This document shows positions 1 through 7,447 of a stretch of DNA of 19,681 nt, in pieces. The notes beneath the pieces were generated by a model that was not told the origin of the DNA, made no database searches, and saw nothing but the letters and a program-made list of their open reading frames with translations. How positions within the stretch are numbered: position 1 is the first letter of the stretch; each line of letters starts with the position of its first letter. Both the position numbers and the translations under genes were made by a program. Origin of the DNA: an uncultured Oscillospiraceae bacterium (lineage in GTDB: Bacteria > Bacillota_A > Clostridia > Oscillospirales > Oscillospiraceae); NCBI GenBank assembly GCA_900762245.1, contig CAAFFR010000154.1:1-19681 (forward strand), in the 5' to 3' direction.

Positions 1-171
1 ATTTATATTCCGTTCATAAAAAGTCTGAAACTGAAAAATTTGGTGATTGCTTCTCCCGACGTGGGAGGTTCAAAACGAGCAAACTCTTATGCAAAACATT
101 TAGACGTTCCATTGGTTTTGTGCCATAAAACGCGTGAGAAAGCCAATGTCGTGAGTCAGATGCGTATTATA
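1..171 (+). pseudogene. prs: Fragment of ribose-phosphate pyrophosphokinase, truncated at both ends
   Basis: Frame 1 from base 1 encodes about 57 residues that match the middle of PRPP synthetase: the ASPDVGG.KRA segment, the AKHLDVPL strand and the K.REKANVV segment. PRPP synthetase makes phosphoribosyl pyrophosphate from ribose-5-phosphate and ATP. The match stops after MRII; the usual following GDV.GK and VDDM.DTAGT PRPP-binding loop are missing, and the frame runs straight into the ftsH terminator and then antisense through ftsH. The 5' end lies outside the window. From memory the wording (SPDVGGSKRAN, LCHK.R.KANVV) is closer to Bacteroidota Prs than to Clostridia Prs, and the stretch is clearly more AT-rich than its neighbours. 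It is either a contig chimera or a transferred, broken gene; I favour the chimera. Confidence 0.75.
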
Positions 172-180
172 TCCACAAAC

Positions 181-209
181 AACGGCGCACCCGGATTGGG
201 TGCGCCGTT
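181..209 (-). terminator. Rho-independent terminator of ftsH
   Basis: A perfect 12-bp inverted repeat (AACGGCGCACCC / GGGTGCGCCGTT) with a 5-base loop lies 4 bases beyond the ftsH stop codon. On the minus strand it is followed by GTTTGTGG, so the T-run is short. Confidence 0.8.
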
Positions 210-212
210 TGG

Positions 213-2117
213 TTATTCTTCCACAGCTTCCTGTTCGCTTTCAGCAGCAGGGAGCTTGTTTTTCTCTGCGTTGACGAAAGCCATCAGCTCGTCGCCGGTG
301 ATGGTTTCCTTCACCAGCAGGAACTCGCTGATCTCGTCCAGCAGAGCGCGGTTGTCCACCAGTGCCTGCTTAGCTTCACTATAGCACTGGTTCAGGATCT
401 TCTGCACTGCCATATCCACCTGAAAGGCGGTTTCCTGAGAGCAGTCCATATGGGCCTGACCGTCCAGATACTGACTGTGGACGGATGCGGTGGCCATGAG
501 GCCCAGCTCGTCGCTCATGCCATACAGGGATACCATATGCTTTGCCAGGGCGGTAGCCTTCTGGATATCGTTGGAAGCGCCGTTGGTCTGGACATTGAAG
601 ACCACCTGTTCGGCAGCCCGGCCGCCCAGGATGCCCCGGATCTGGCCCAGCAGCTCGTCCTTGGTGGACAGGTACTTTTCCTCCTCCGGCAGGTACATGG
701 TGTAGCCCAGAGCACCTTCGGTATGGGGGACAATGGTGATCTTGGAGACCGGCATACTCTTCTTTTCCAGGGTGGAAACCAGAGCGTGGCCTACCTCGTG
801 ATAAGCGACCAGCCGCTTTTCTGTTTCGGTCAGCACAGTGTTCTTCTTTTCGGCACCGGCGACTACGGTATCGATGGAAGCCATCAGGTCCTCCTGATTG
901 ACAAACTGACGGCCCATGCGGACAGCCCGGAGGGCGGCTTCGTTCACCAGATTGGCCAGATCAGCACCCACGCAGCCTGCGGTGGCGTAAGCGATCTTCT
1001 TCAGATCCACATCTTCCGACAGCTTGATCTTCCGGGTGTGGACCTTCAGGGTATCCAGACGGCCCTGGAAATTGGGGTTGTCCACCACGATCCGCCGGTC
1101 AAAACGGCCGGGACGCAGCAGCGCCTTGTCCAGAATCTCGGGACGGTTGGTGGCGGCCAGGCACACGATGCCCTTGTTGGAGTCGAAGCCGTCGATTTCT
1201 GCCAGCAGCTGGTTCAGTGTCTGCTCCTGCTCGGAATTTCCGCCGTAGCGGGTGTCACGGGAACGGCCCACAGCGTCAATTTCGTCGATGAAGATGATGC
1301 AGGGAGCCACCTTGGCGGCCTGCTGAAACAGGTCACGGACACGGCTGGCGCCCATACCCACGAACATCTCCACGAAATCGGAACCGGAAATGGAGAAGAA
1401 GGGGACATCGGCTTCGCCTGCCACGGCCTTGGCAAGCAGGGTCTTGCCGGTACCGGGAGAACCCACCAGCAGAGCACCCTTGGGCATCTTGGCACCGATG
1501 GCGGTATACTTCTGGGGATGGTGGAGGAAATCGATGATCTCCTGCAGGGACTCCTTGGCTTCGTCCTGACCGGCCACATCCTTAAAGGTGACACCGGTCT
1601 GCTTTTCCATGTAGACCTTGGCCTTGGACTTGCCGAAGCCGCCCATCATGCCGTCGCCGCCCATGCGGCGGGTCAGCATGTTCATCAGCAGGTACATGGC
1701 ACCGATCATGACGGCGTAGGAAAGGATCATCATGATCATGGAGTTGTCCTCCACGATGGGCTCCTTCACATCCACGCCCATGGCGGCAAGTTCATTCGCC
1801 AGTTCCATGTGGTTGCCGGCAGGCAGGCCGGTAAAGCAGGCCTTCTGCTTGGAGGGCTCTTTTTCTGCTTCCTCCTTGGTCATATACAGCACCCGGTCGC
1901 CCTGGATTTCCACCTCGGAAAGCTGGTTGTTTTCCTTGGCTTCCACAAATTCGTCCCAGCGGGTCTCCGTGTACTGGCTCTTTTTCACCGTGTTGATGAC
2001 CCAGCTGAACACCAGCACCAGCACCAGTGCGATCATCAGCGGAGTCAGGTAGCCTTTCGGCTTATTTCCCTCGGGCTTTTGAGGATTGTTGGGTTTCTTG
2101 TCGCGATTGGATTCCAT
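213..2117 (-). CDS. ftsH: ATP-dependent zinc metalloprotease FtsH
   Basis: Membrane-anchored AAA+ protease that unfolds and degrades membrane and short-lived cytosolic proteins as a hexamer. The 634-residue product has the normal family length. It shows a short cytoplasmic N-terminus, TM1 at ~23-43, an extracytoplasmic domain, TM2 at ~126-147, Walker A GSPGTGKT (219-226), Walker B IIFIDE (274-279), the second region of homology with the RPGRFDR arginine fingers (~335-342), the zinc site HEVGH (440-444) and the third zinc ligand Asp in NDIQKAT (~517). The Met at 2117 is chosen because AAAGGAGG stands 9 bases before it. A longer frame opens at 2168, but that codon overlaps the -10 box of the promoter at 2157-2185, so it cannot lie on that mRNA. 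Monocistronic, with its own terminator, and divergent from rlmB. The C-terminus is Glu-rich and probably disordered. Confidence 0.97.
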   Translation of the reverse strand: MESNRDKKPNNPQKPEGNKPKGYLTPLMIALVLVLVFSWVINTVKKSQYTETRWDEFVEAKENNQLSEVEIQGDRVLYMTKEEAEKEPSKQKACFTGLPAGNHMELANELAAMGVDVKEPIVEDNSMIMMILSYAVMIGAMYLLMNMLTRRMGGDGMMGGFGKSKAKVYMEKQTGVTFKDVAGQDEAKESLQEIIDFLHHPQKYTAIGAKMPKGALLVGSPGTGKTLLAKAVAGEADVPFFSISGSDFVEMFVGMGASRVRDLFQQAAKVAPCIIFIDEIDAVGRSRDTRYGGNSEQEQTLNQLLAEIDGFDSNKGIVCLAATNRPEILDKALLRPGRFDRRIVVDNPNFQGRLDTLKVHTRKIKLSEDVDLKKIAYATAGCVGADLANLVNEAALRAVRMGRQFVNQEDLMASIDTVVAGAEKKNTVLTETEKRLVAYHEVGHALVSTLEKKSMPVSKITIVPHTEGALGYTMYLPEEEKYLSTKDELLGQIRGILGGRAAEQVVFNVQTNGASNDIQKATALAKHMVSLYGMSDELGLMATASVHSQYLDGQAHMDCSQETAFQVDMAVQKILNQCYSEAKQALVDNRALLDEISEFLLVKETITGDELMAFVNAEKNKLPAAESEQEAVEE

Positions 2118-2156
2118 AAGCCCTTCGCCTCCTTTGTTATGGTACACATTAGGCTC

Positions 2157-2185
2157 ATCATAACACATTTTTCCTCCGTAAGCAA
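2157..2185 (-). promoter_or_regulatory. SigA-type promoter of ftsH
   Basis: On the minus strand TTGCTT (2185-2180) is followed by a 17-bp spacer and TATGAT (2162-2157). Transcription would begin near 2150, leaving a leader of about 30 bases before the Met at 2117. Confidence 0.7.
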
Positions 2186-2269
2186 CGCAGGATTCATGGG
2201 CTTGTCGTAAATTTTCTGTGAATTTCCGGCAAAAAGCTGCTTTTTAGGTACAGTCATAAAAAATAAGAG

Positions 2270-2298
2270 TTGAGAAATTGCGAAAAAGCTGTTATAAT
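2270..2298 (+). promoter_or_regulatory. SigA-type promoter of rlmB and the downstream membrane protein
   Basis: TTGAGA (2270-2275), 17-bp spacer, perfect TATAAT (2293-2298). The leader to the rlmB start codon is about 75 bases. Confidence 0.8.
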
Positions 2299-2379
2299 GC
2301 TAACATCTATTGCTATGTGCAGAACAAATACAACCTGCAGGGGAAGTTTTCCTGCAATCACGATTATGGAGTGTAACCT

Positions 2380-3201
2380 ATGAACGAAAAACGCCGTCCC
2401 CCCAAGCGGGACGATCATGCCCCCCGCCGAGCCGACCGCTTTGCGGAGCGCCCTGTGGTGGAAGAGGTAGAGGGTCAGCTGGAAGGCCGCAATGCTTTGC
2501 AGGAAGCCCTGAAGTCCGGCCGCACCATTGACAAGGTTTTTGTGGCTGCCGGTGATACGGACCGGGGTCTGCAGCGCCTTGCCGCACAGGCTAAGGAAGC
2601 CGGTGCGGTGGTGGTCCCCGTTGACCGCCGCAAGCTGGATGCCATGTCCACCACCCGGGCCCATCAGGGCATCATCGCCCTGGCTGCCGCCCACGAATAC
2701 TGCACCATCGACGACATTCTGGAGGAAGCTGCCGCCCGGGGCGAAGCACCGCTCATCATCATCTGCGATGAGCTGTCCGACCCCCACAATCTGGGCGCCA
2801 TCATGCGCAGCGGCGAGTGCGCCGGTGCCCACGGTGTCATCATTCCCAAGCGCCGCAGCGTTGGCCTGACTGCCACCGTTGCCAAGGCCTCTGCCGGTGC
2901 CATGGAATACATGAAGGTTGCCCGGGTCACCAACATCAACAATGCCATTGCAGAATTGAAGGACCGGGGCGTGTGGATCTTCGGCACCGCTGCCGAGGGC
3001 TCTGTGCCCATGTACAAGGCTGACCTGACCGGTCCTGCTGCCATCGTCATCGGCAACGAGGGCGACGGCATGAGCCAGCTGGTCCGCAAGAACTGCGACA
3101 TGCTGGTCCACATTCCCATGAAGGGAAAGATCAGCTCTCTGAACGCCTCTGCCGCCGCTTCCATTCTGCTGTACGAAGCAGTCCGCCAGCGGCTTGGATA
3201 A
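2380..3201 (+). CDS. rlmB: 23S rRNA (guanosine-2'-O-)-methyltransferase, SpoU/TrmH family (RlmB-like)
   Basis: SPOUT-fold methyltransferase expected to transfer a methyl group from S-adenosylmethionine to the 2'-hydroxyl of a 23S rRNA guanosine (G2251 in E. coli numbering for RlmB). The 273-residue product has a basic, unstructured first ~28 residues, an L30e-like RNA-binding domain (~30-105, starting EGRNALQEAL), and the three SpoU motifs: DPHNLGAIMRS (134-144), VIGNEGDGMS (223-232) and the knot segment IPMKGKISSLNASAAASI (245-262). The start at 2380 has GGAG 8 bases upstream and sits behind a good promoter. The next gene begins 35 bases after the stop with no terminator, so they are probably co-transcribed. 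The exact target base cannot be read from sequence; TrmH-family enzymes share these motifs, but the N-terminal domain and length favour RlmB. Confidence 0.93.
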   Translation: MNEKRRPPKRDDHAPRRADRFAERPVVEEVEGQLEGRNALQEALKSGRTIDKVFVAAGDTDRGLQRLAAQAKEAGAVVVPVDRRKLDAMSTTRAHQGIIALAAAHEYCTIDDILEEAAARGEAPLIIICDELSDPHNLGAIMRSGECAGAHGVIIPKRRSVGLTATVAKASAGAMEYMKVARVTNINNAIAELKDRGVWIFGTAAEGSVPMYKADLTGPAAIVIGNEGDGMSQLVRKNCDMLVHIPMKGKISSLNASAAASILLYEAVRQRLG

Positions 3202-3236
3202 TTTCGCAATCCCCCATCTCCCCAGGAGGAACCAAT

Positions 3237-5357
3237 ATGGAAAATAAAAACGAAGTTCAGGAATTTGATCTGGACGAGATCCTGAACGAATTTCACGACG
3301 AGAGCGCGCCGGAAGGTGCAGAGGTGGAGCCGGACGAAGAGCTGGAAGCCCTGCTGCAGATCCCGGAGCCGACCATTACCCCCGTGGTGGTGAAGGGTAC
3401 CAGCATCGAGGAATTGTTGGAAGATGTTCCCGATCTGCCTGCGCTGGAAGGCGATACCACCGTGCTGCCGGAGGTAGCACTGGAGGGTAATACCGTCCAG
3501 TTCACCCCTGTCGCCCAGGAATCCCAGCCTCCGATGGAGGATACCATCCAGATCCCGGAACAGGCTGCTGCCGTACCCAGTGAGGAAACCCGCCCCATCG
3601 GAGACCTATCTGCCTTCATCAAGGAGAACACGCCTGCGGCAGAAGCCGCTCCCGAAACCCCGGAAGAGCCGGAGGTCCCTGCGAAAGAGCCGATTCCCTT
3701 TCGTTCCCGGCTGCGGGAATTGAAGCGCCAGCTGGTGGCAGGTCCTGAGAAACGGTATTATGAACTTTCTGAGACGGGTACTGCCCGGCTTCAGCTTGCC
3801 CTGCTGCTGAATATTGCCATCGTGGCCATCTGTGCCGGTGTCACAACCATGTTTGCCATGGATATGGTGCCGGAGAACCGGCTGCGGTTGGTGATCTTCT
3901 CTCAGGTGCTGGCCATGATGTGCTCTGCCCTGCTTGGCAGCCATCTGATGGTGGACAGCATCAGCGACCTGATGAAGGGCCGTTTTACGGTGAACACTTT
4001 GCTGACTCTGACCTTCGGTGTCTGCATGATCGATGCCATCTTCTGCCTGATGGAGCTGCGGGTGCCCTGCTGTGCCGCCTTCAGTCTGGAAATGACCATG
4101 GCCCTGTGGGCACGGCTTCACAGACGCAATACAGAAATGGCCCAGATGGATACCATGCGCAAGGCAGTGCGCCTGACAGGTATTATTAAGGCAGAGAATT
4201 ACTTTGAAGGCATGGACGGTCTCCTTCGCACCGAAGGCGAAGTGGATGATTTCATGCAGACCTACGACAAGATGACTTCTCCCGAGCTGGTCCAGTCCAT
4301 TTATGCGGCTCTGAGCCTGGTGGCCAGCCTTGGCATCGCCGGTTTTGCCGGATATCTCCATGGCATCAGCATGGGCGTGCAGATCCTGTCCACTTCCTTG
4401 CTGGTGGCAGTGCCTGCGACCTTCTTCATTTCCACTACCCGCCCCATGGCCATTCTGGAAAAGCGCCTGCATATGGTAGGCACGGTCCTGTGCGGCTGGG
4501 AGGGGGTCAAGGACCTGTGCGGCAAGGCCGCCTTCCCTCTGACGGATATGGACATGTTCCCCCAGGGCAGCACCAAGCTCAATGGTGTCAAGTTCTACGG
4601 TGACCGGGAGCCTGACGAGGCTGTTTCCTACACCGCTTCCCTGATCCTTCGCGCCGGCGGCGGTCTGGTGCCGGTGTTCAGACAGCTGCTGAAAAACCGC
4701 AGCTGTGAATCCTACGAAGTGGAAAACTTCCAGAATTACGGCGACAGCGGCATCGGCGGCGAAGTCTGCGGCGAGCCTGTCCTGCTGGGTACGCTGGATT
4801 TCCTGCAGGATATGGGCGTGGAGATCCCCGAGGGCACCATGGTGTCCCAGGCGGTCTATGCCTCCATTGACGGTCAGCTCTGCGCAGTCTATGCCATTTC
4901 CTATGCCAAGATGCGCTCCGCCGCGGCAGGTCTCGTGACGCTGTGCGGTTACCGGAAGCTGAAGCTTCTGAAGTTCCCCGGAGATTTCATGCTGACGGAA
5001 AATTTCCTGCGGACCAAGTTCAATGTCAAGACCAAGCGGATTCAGTTCCTGGACCGGGAAACTGCTTCCCAGCTGAAAGCTTTCCGTCCCGATCCCAGCG
5101 AGCCGGTGCTGGCCATTGCCACCCGGGAGGAACTGGTGTCCTTTGCTTATGCCGTCACCGGTGCCCGGGCACTGCGGCAGTCTACCAAGCTGGGTGTGAT
5201 TCTCCACCTGGTGGGGGGCATTCTGGGTCTCGTCACCATGCTGGTGCTGGGTTACCTTGGCAGCACGGAACTGCTGACTCCCACCAATGTTCTGCTGTAT
5301 CAGCTGGTCTGGGCGGTGCCCGGCCTGCTGGCTACTGAGTGGACCAGAATCGTATAA
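3237..5357 (+). CDS. Membrane protein resembling a degenerate P-type ATPase (pseudo-ATPase)
   Basis: A 706-residue protein of no certain function. Residues 1-~152 are acidic, Pro/Glu-rich and probably disordered. Membrane segments follow at about 185-207, 217-238, 252-275, 354-376, 378-398, 650-674 and 682-702. The order matches the P1B-ATPase core: VPATFFISTTRPMAI (393-406) sits where CPC..LATPTA stands, FPLTDMDMFPQG (433-444) where the phosphorylation motif DKTGTLT stands, IGGEVCGEPVLLG (506-518) matches the nucleotide-domain GEV.G..VLVG segment, and AVYASIDGQLCAVYAI (539-554) the strand leading to the P-domain. The motifs needed for ATP-driven transport (TGES, DKTGT, GDGxND, CPC) are absent or replaced, so I infer it does not pump ions. 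The start has AGGAGG 7 bases upstream. It follows rlmB by 35 bases, probably in one operon, and a strong terminator follows it. The family call is by eye. Confidence 0.7.
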   Translation: MENKNEVQEFDLDEILNEFHDESAPEGAEVEPDEELEALLQIPEPTITPVVVKGTSIEELLEDVPDLPALEGDTTVLPEVALEGNTVQFTPVAQESQPPMEDTIQIPEQAAAVPSEETRPIGDLSAFIKENTPAAEAAPETPEEPEVPAKEPIPFRSRLRELKRQLVAGPEKRYYELSETGTARLQLALLLNIAIVAICAGVTTMFAMDMVPENRLRLVIFSQVLAMMCSALLGSHLMVDSISDLMKGRFTVNTLLTLTFGVCMIDAIFCLMELRVPCCAAFSLEMTMALWARLHRRNTEMAQMDTMRKAVRLTGIIKAENYFEGMDGLLRTEGEVDDFMQTYDKMTSPELVQSIYAALSLVASLGIAGFAGYLHGISMGVQILSTSLLVAVPATFFISTTRPMAILEKRLHMVGTVLCGWEGVKDLCGKAAFPLTDMDMFPQGSTKLNGVKFYGDREPDEAVSYTASLILRAGGGLVPVFRQLLKNRSCESYEVENFQNYGDSGIGGEVCGEPVLLGTLDFLQDMGVEIPEGTMVSQAVYASIDGQLCAVYAISYAKMRSAAAGLVTLCGYRKLKLLKFPGDFMLTENFLRTKFNVKTKRIQFLDRETASQLKAFRPDPSEPVLAIATREELVSFAYAVTGARALRQSTKLGVILHLVGGILGLVTMLVLGYLGSTELLTPTNVLLYQLVWAVPGLLATEWTRIV

Positions 5358-5358
5358 C

Positions 5359-5395
5359 AAAATCCCTCCCGAAATACAATCGGGAGGGATTTTTG
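5359..5395 (+). terminator. Rho-independent terminator of the rlmB operon
   Basis: A perfect 10-bp stem (ATCCCTCCCG / CGGGAGGGAT) with a 9-base loop, followed by TTTTT. It starts immediately after the stop codon of the P-type-ATPase-like gene. The A-run in front of the stem could allow action on the minus strand as well, for tcdA readthrough. Confidence 0.9.
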
Positions 5396-5412
5396 CAGAT
5401 AAAAAAAGAAAC

Positions 5413-5552
5413 TGTCCTTGCGAGGAGCGAAGCGACGTGGCAATTCCCTTCAAAGATCCGCACAGTACCACAAAATGATATCCTCCGAAAAATTGTGGGA
5501 GTTTGACACACCGGTCTGCGGACTGGTTCGCAATGACATGCGTCCTTCGATA
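5413..5552. repeat. Palindromic dispersed repeat, copy A (TGTCATTGCGA family)
   Basis: Starts with TGTCCTTGCGAGGAGCG and ends with TTCGCAATGACATGCG followed by TTCGATACAG; these ends are inverted copies of the termini of copies B, C and D. It keeps an internal ACGTGGCAATTCCC arm and the GGTCTGCGGACTGG side hairpin. The left arm is degenerate (CCTTG in place of CATTG). Non-coding. Confidence 0.75.
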
Positions 5553-5566
5553 CAGAATGGGAAATT

Positions 5567-5832
5567 GTGGTTATTGGCTTTCGTCAGCATTCGCGTGCAA
5601 GCACCCTTGCCTCCCTCTCTGAGGGAGGTGGGCCGCCATAGGCGGCTCGGAGGGAGTGCCCTTTCGACGATGGAACACTCCCCCAGTCACGCCTGTCGGC
5701 GTGCCAATAAATAATGGTATGATTGCCACCGGCAATCATTGCGATTGTATATTCGCTGCGCGGAGCACCACCCCTCAGAGAGGGGGCCAAGGCCTTTGAC
5801 AACCAGTTTGCTGACGAAAGCCGATAACCACA
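5567..5832. mobile_element. MITE-like non-coding element with 23-bp terminal inverted repeats
   Basis: The ends are inverted copies of about 23 bp with one mismatch: GTGGTTATTGGCTTTCG... on the left, ...CGAAAGCCGATAACCAC on the right. Pairing continues weakly inward to CCCTCTCTGAGGG-type arms on both sides. The direct repeat GGGAAATT lies at 5559-5566, touching the left end, and at 5834-5841, two bases off the right end, which is what an 8-bp target duplication would give. Inside are several small hairpins (GGCCGCC/GGCGGC, CACGCC/GGCGTG, GATTGCC/GGCAATC) and no credible gene. The right duplication overlaps the tcdA stop codon. Confidence 0.7.
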
Positions 5833-5839
5833 CGGGAAA

Positions 5840-6556
5840 TTACAATTTCGCAAGATCCTTGATAACTTCCCCTGCCAGGATCAATCCCGCTGCGCCGGGG
5901 ACGAAGGCGACACTGCCGGGGATTTGACGTTTGCCGAGGGCGGCGGCTTCCTCCTCCCAGCCGGTGGGAGTCAGGGCTTCTTCTTTGGAATAGACCACCT
6001 TCAGATGCTTGATGCCCCGCTTTCCCAGTTCCTTGCGCATGATCCGGGCAAGGGGACACATGGAGGTTTTGGAAATGTCTGCCACCTCAAATGCGGAAGC
6101 ATCCAGCTTGTTGCCGGTGCCCATGCAGCAGATAATGGGCGTGCCTGCGGCGTTGGCCCGCTCCACCAGGGCCAGCTTGCCGGTAACGGTATCGATGGCG
6201 TCTACAATATAATCATACTGGCTGAAATCAAACTGTCCGGCCGTTTCCGGAGTATAGAAGACCGCATGGGTCCGCACCATGCAGCCGGGATTGATGTCCA
6301 GAATCCGCCGCCGGGCGGCCTCCACCTTGGGCAGACCCACGGTGGAATGGGTGGCGAGAATCTGACGGTTGATGTTGGATATGCTGACGCAGTCGCTGTC
6401 GATGAGATCAAGCTGACCGATGCCGCTGCGGGCCAGGGCCTCTACGGTGTAGCCGCCCACGCCGCCGATACCGAAGACAGCCACCCGGGCTGCCTGCAGC
6501 CGCTCCAGTGCCTCCGTGCCCAACAGCATCTGGGTCCGTAAAAATTGTTCGTGCAT
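5840..6556 (-). CDS. tcdA: tRNA threonylcarbamoyladenosine dehydratase (TcdA/CsdL, ThiF/E1-like)
   Basis: E1-like enzyme that uses ATP to dehydrate t6A37 of ANN-decoding tRNAs to the cyclic form ct6A. The 238-residue product has the nucleotide-binding loop GIGGVGG (29-35), the acidic strand LIDSDCVS (51-58) with SNINRQ (60-65) typical of the ThiF/MoeB/E1 family, AIDTVTGK (120-127) and the family segment TSMCPLARIMRKEL (164-177), whose Cys (167) lies in the catalytic-Cys region of E1-like proteins. There are no zinc-binding CxxC pairs, unlike MoeB/ThiF, which favours TcdA. The start at 6556 is chosen because AAGGAG stands 7 bases upstream; a longer frame to 6619 has no ribosome site and would cross repeat copy B. 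The stop codon overlaps the direct repeat next to the 5567-5832 element. Confidence 0.92.
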   Translation of the reverse strand: MHEQFLRTQMLLGTEALERLQAARVAVFGIGGVGGYTVEALARSGIGQLDLIDSDCVSISNINRQILATHSTVGLPKVEAARRRILDINPGCMVRTHAVFYTPETAGQFDFSQYDYIVDAIDTVTGKLALVERANAAGTPIICCMGTGNKLDASAFEVADISKTSMCPLARIMRKELGKRGIKHLKVVYSKEEALTPTGWEEEAAALGKRQIPGSVAFVPGAAGLILAGEVIKDLAKL

Positions 6557-6580
6557 AATAATCTCCTTAGAATAAGGTAA

Positions 6581-6609
6581 ATCGTAATTTATCGAGAGGT
6601 AACGAACAA
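6581..6609 (-). promoter_or_regulatory. Weak promoter-like site at the edge of repeat B, pointing to tcdA
   Basis: TTGTTC (6609-6604), 17-bp spacer, TACGAT (6586-6581) on the minus strand. Both hexamers are poor matches, but no better promoter is visible in front of tcdA, and repeat copy D has the same two hexamers at the same spacing. Confidence 0.35.
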
Positions 6610-6678
6610 CGGATGTCATTGCGAGCCAGTCTGCGGACTGGTTCGCAATGACATCTATCTTTTGGCAGCCCGATAAAT
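6587..6678. repeat. Palindromic dispersed repeat, copy B
   Basis: The core at 6613-6654 is a near-perfect 42-bp palindrome (ATGTCATTGCGA, GCCAGTC tgcg GACTGGT, TCGCAATGACAT). The outer arms ATTTATCG (6587-6594) and CGATAAAT (6671-6678) match those of copy D. This is the shortest copy and lacks the central insert of A, C and D. It lies between the SleB-like lipoprotein gene and tcdA and supplies the tcdA leader. Confidence 0.85.
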
Positions 6679-6712
6679 GCCCATTAGGAAAGTATATGGA
6701 AAATGTGTGATT

Positions 6713-7252
6713 TCAGTCATAAAACCGGGTATCACAGTGCTGAAACAGCAGGTGCAGGTTCTGGCTGTGCCAGGAGGGGCCGTTGCAAAATTCGTAGTAC
6801 AGGGCACCCTGGCTTTCATCCCATCCGTAAATCACCAGTTCCAGAGCATCGCGGCACAGCTGATTGGGCTCTGCTTTGTAGTAGCTGCCGTCAGCGACGG
6901 GCGTAAACTGGTCCTGGGCAAAGAGAACGCTTTTGATGGAACTGCCGAACCGTCCGGACTCCACCCGGTTGAGGATGGTCCGCATCACCAGCGCTACGCA
7001 TTCAGTGCACTCTCCGCTGCCCAGCTCTGCCATGCCGATCTTCAGCAGCATCTCCTGCTCCTCCGCCGTAAAGGTATAAACCGGCTCCGGGGACAGGGTA
7101 GGGGGGGCAGGTGCCGGCTGAGTGCTGATGGTGGAGGCTTCCACAGTTTCCGGAAGAACTGTGGCTATGGCAGTTTCCGGGACCGAAACCTCGGTATAGG
7201 CCGTGCAGCCGGCGAGAAGCAAAAGAATCAGCAGAAGCGGCAGCAGTTTCAT
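6713..7252 (-). CDS. SleB/CwlJ-like cell wall hydrolase, putative lipoprotein
   Basis: A 179-residue protein with a lipoprotein signal peptide (MKLLPLLLILLLLAGC, lipidated Cys at 16), a Thr/Pro/Glu-rich spacer (~20-58) and a Hydrolase_2 (SleB/CwlJ-like) domain from ~60 to the end. The domain shows MAELGSGE (74-81), holding the presumed catalytic Glu 76, ILNRVESG (93-100), then S..SVLFAQDQF. SleB/CwlJ enzymes are lytic transglycosylases that cut spore-cortex or wall glycan. The Met at 7252 is preferred: GGGGGA lies just upstream, it gives a clean signal peptide, and the promoter at 7281-7309 would start transcription after the longer frame's Met (7321). It is divergent from the C39/SleB-like gene at 7448, whose C-terminal domain is homologous. 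The substrate is inferred. Confidence 0.85.
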   Translation of the reverse strand: MKLLPLLLILLLLAGCTAYTEVSVPETAIATVLPETVEASTISTQPAPAPPTLSPEPVYTFTAEEQEMLLKIGMAELGSGECTECVALVMRTILNRVESGRFGSSIKSVLFAQDQFTPVADGSYYKAEPNQLCRDALELVIYGWDESQGALYYEFCNGPSWHSQNLHLLFQHCDTRFYD

Positions 7253-7280
7253 TCCCATTCCCCCATAAAAAGATAACCAT

Positions 7281-7309
7281 ATTATAGTAGCGTAAGCCCC
7301 GAATGTCAA
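7281..7309 (-). promoter_or_regulatory. Consensus SigA promoter of the SleB-like lipoprotein gene
   Basis: Perfect TTGACA (7309-7304), 17-bp spacer, perfect TATAAT (7286-7281) on the minus strand. The predicted start near 7274 leaves a leader of about 20 bases. Confidence 0.85.
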
Positions 7310-7360
7310 ATGCCGCAACACAAAAGTGGATTTTGCTAAAAATTACCAGACAGGTTTTCC

Positions 7361-7389
7361 TTGCTTTTTGGCGGGAGACAGTGTATAAT
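7361..7389 (+). promoter_or_regulatory. SigA-type promoter of the first C39/SleB-like gene
   Basis: TTGCTT (7361-7366), 17-bp spacer, perfect TATAAT (7384-7389). It stands back-to-back with the minus-strand promoter at 7281-7309. Confidence 0.8.
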
Positions 7390-7447
7390 AAGCCCATAAT
7401 GCATAAGTGGCACTATGCCAAATTTTCTCAGAAGGAGGTGCGGCGGA

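Noticed and set aside
450..2210. 586-codon open frame antisense to ftsH
   Set aside because: The protein is His/Gly/Leu-rich low-complexity text with no family resemblance; FtsH on the other strand is certain. It is a composition shadow.
3237..5357. Functional heavy-metal-pumping P-type ATPase
   Set aside because: DKTGT, TGES, GDGxND and CPC are all missing or replaced, so active transport is not supported.
3606..5471. 621-codon open frame antisense to the P-type-ATPase-like gene
   Set aside because: Gln/His-rich shadow text without a ribosome site; it also runs through the terminator at 5359-5395. The plus-strand gene has clear transmembrane segments and AGGAGG.
5584..5853. Short open frames within 5418-5927
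   Set aside because: They read through the repeat elements (hairpin-rich, non-coding) and have no ribosome site or protein family.
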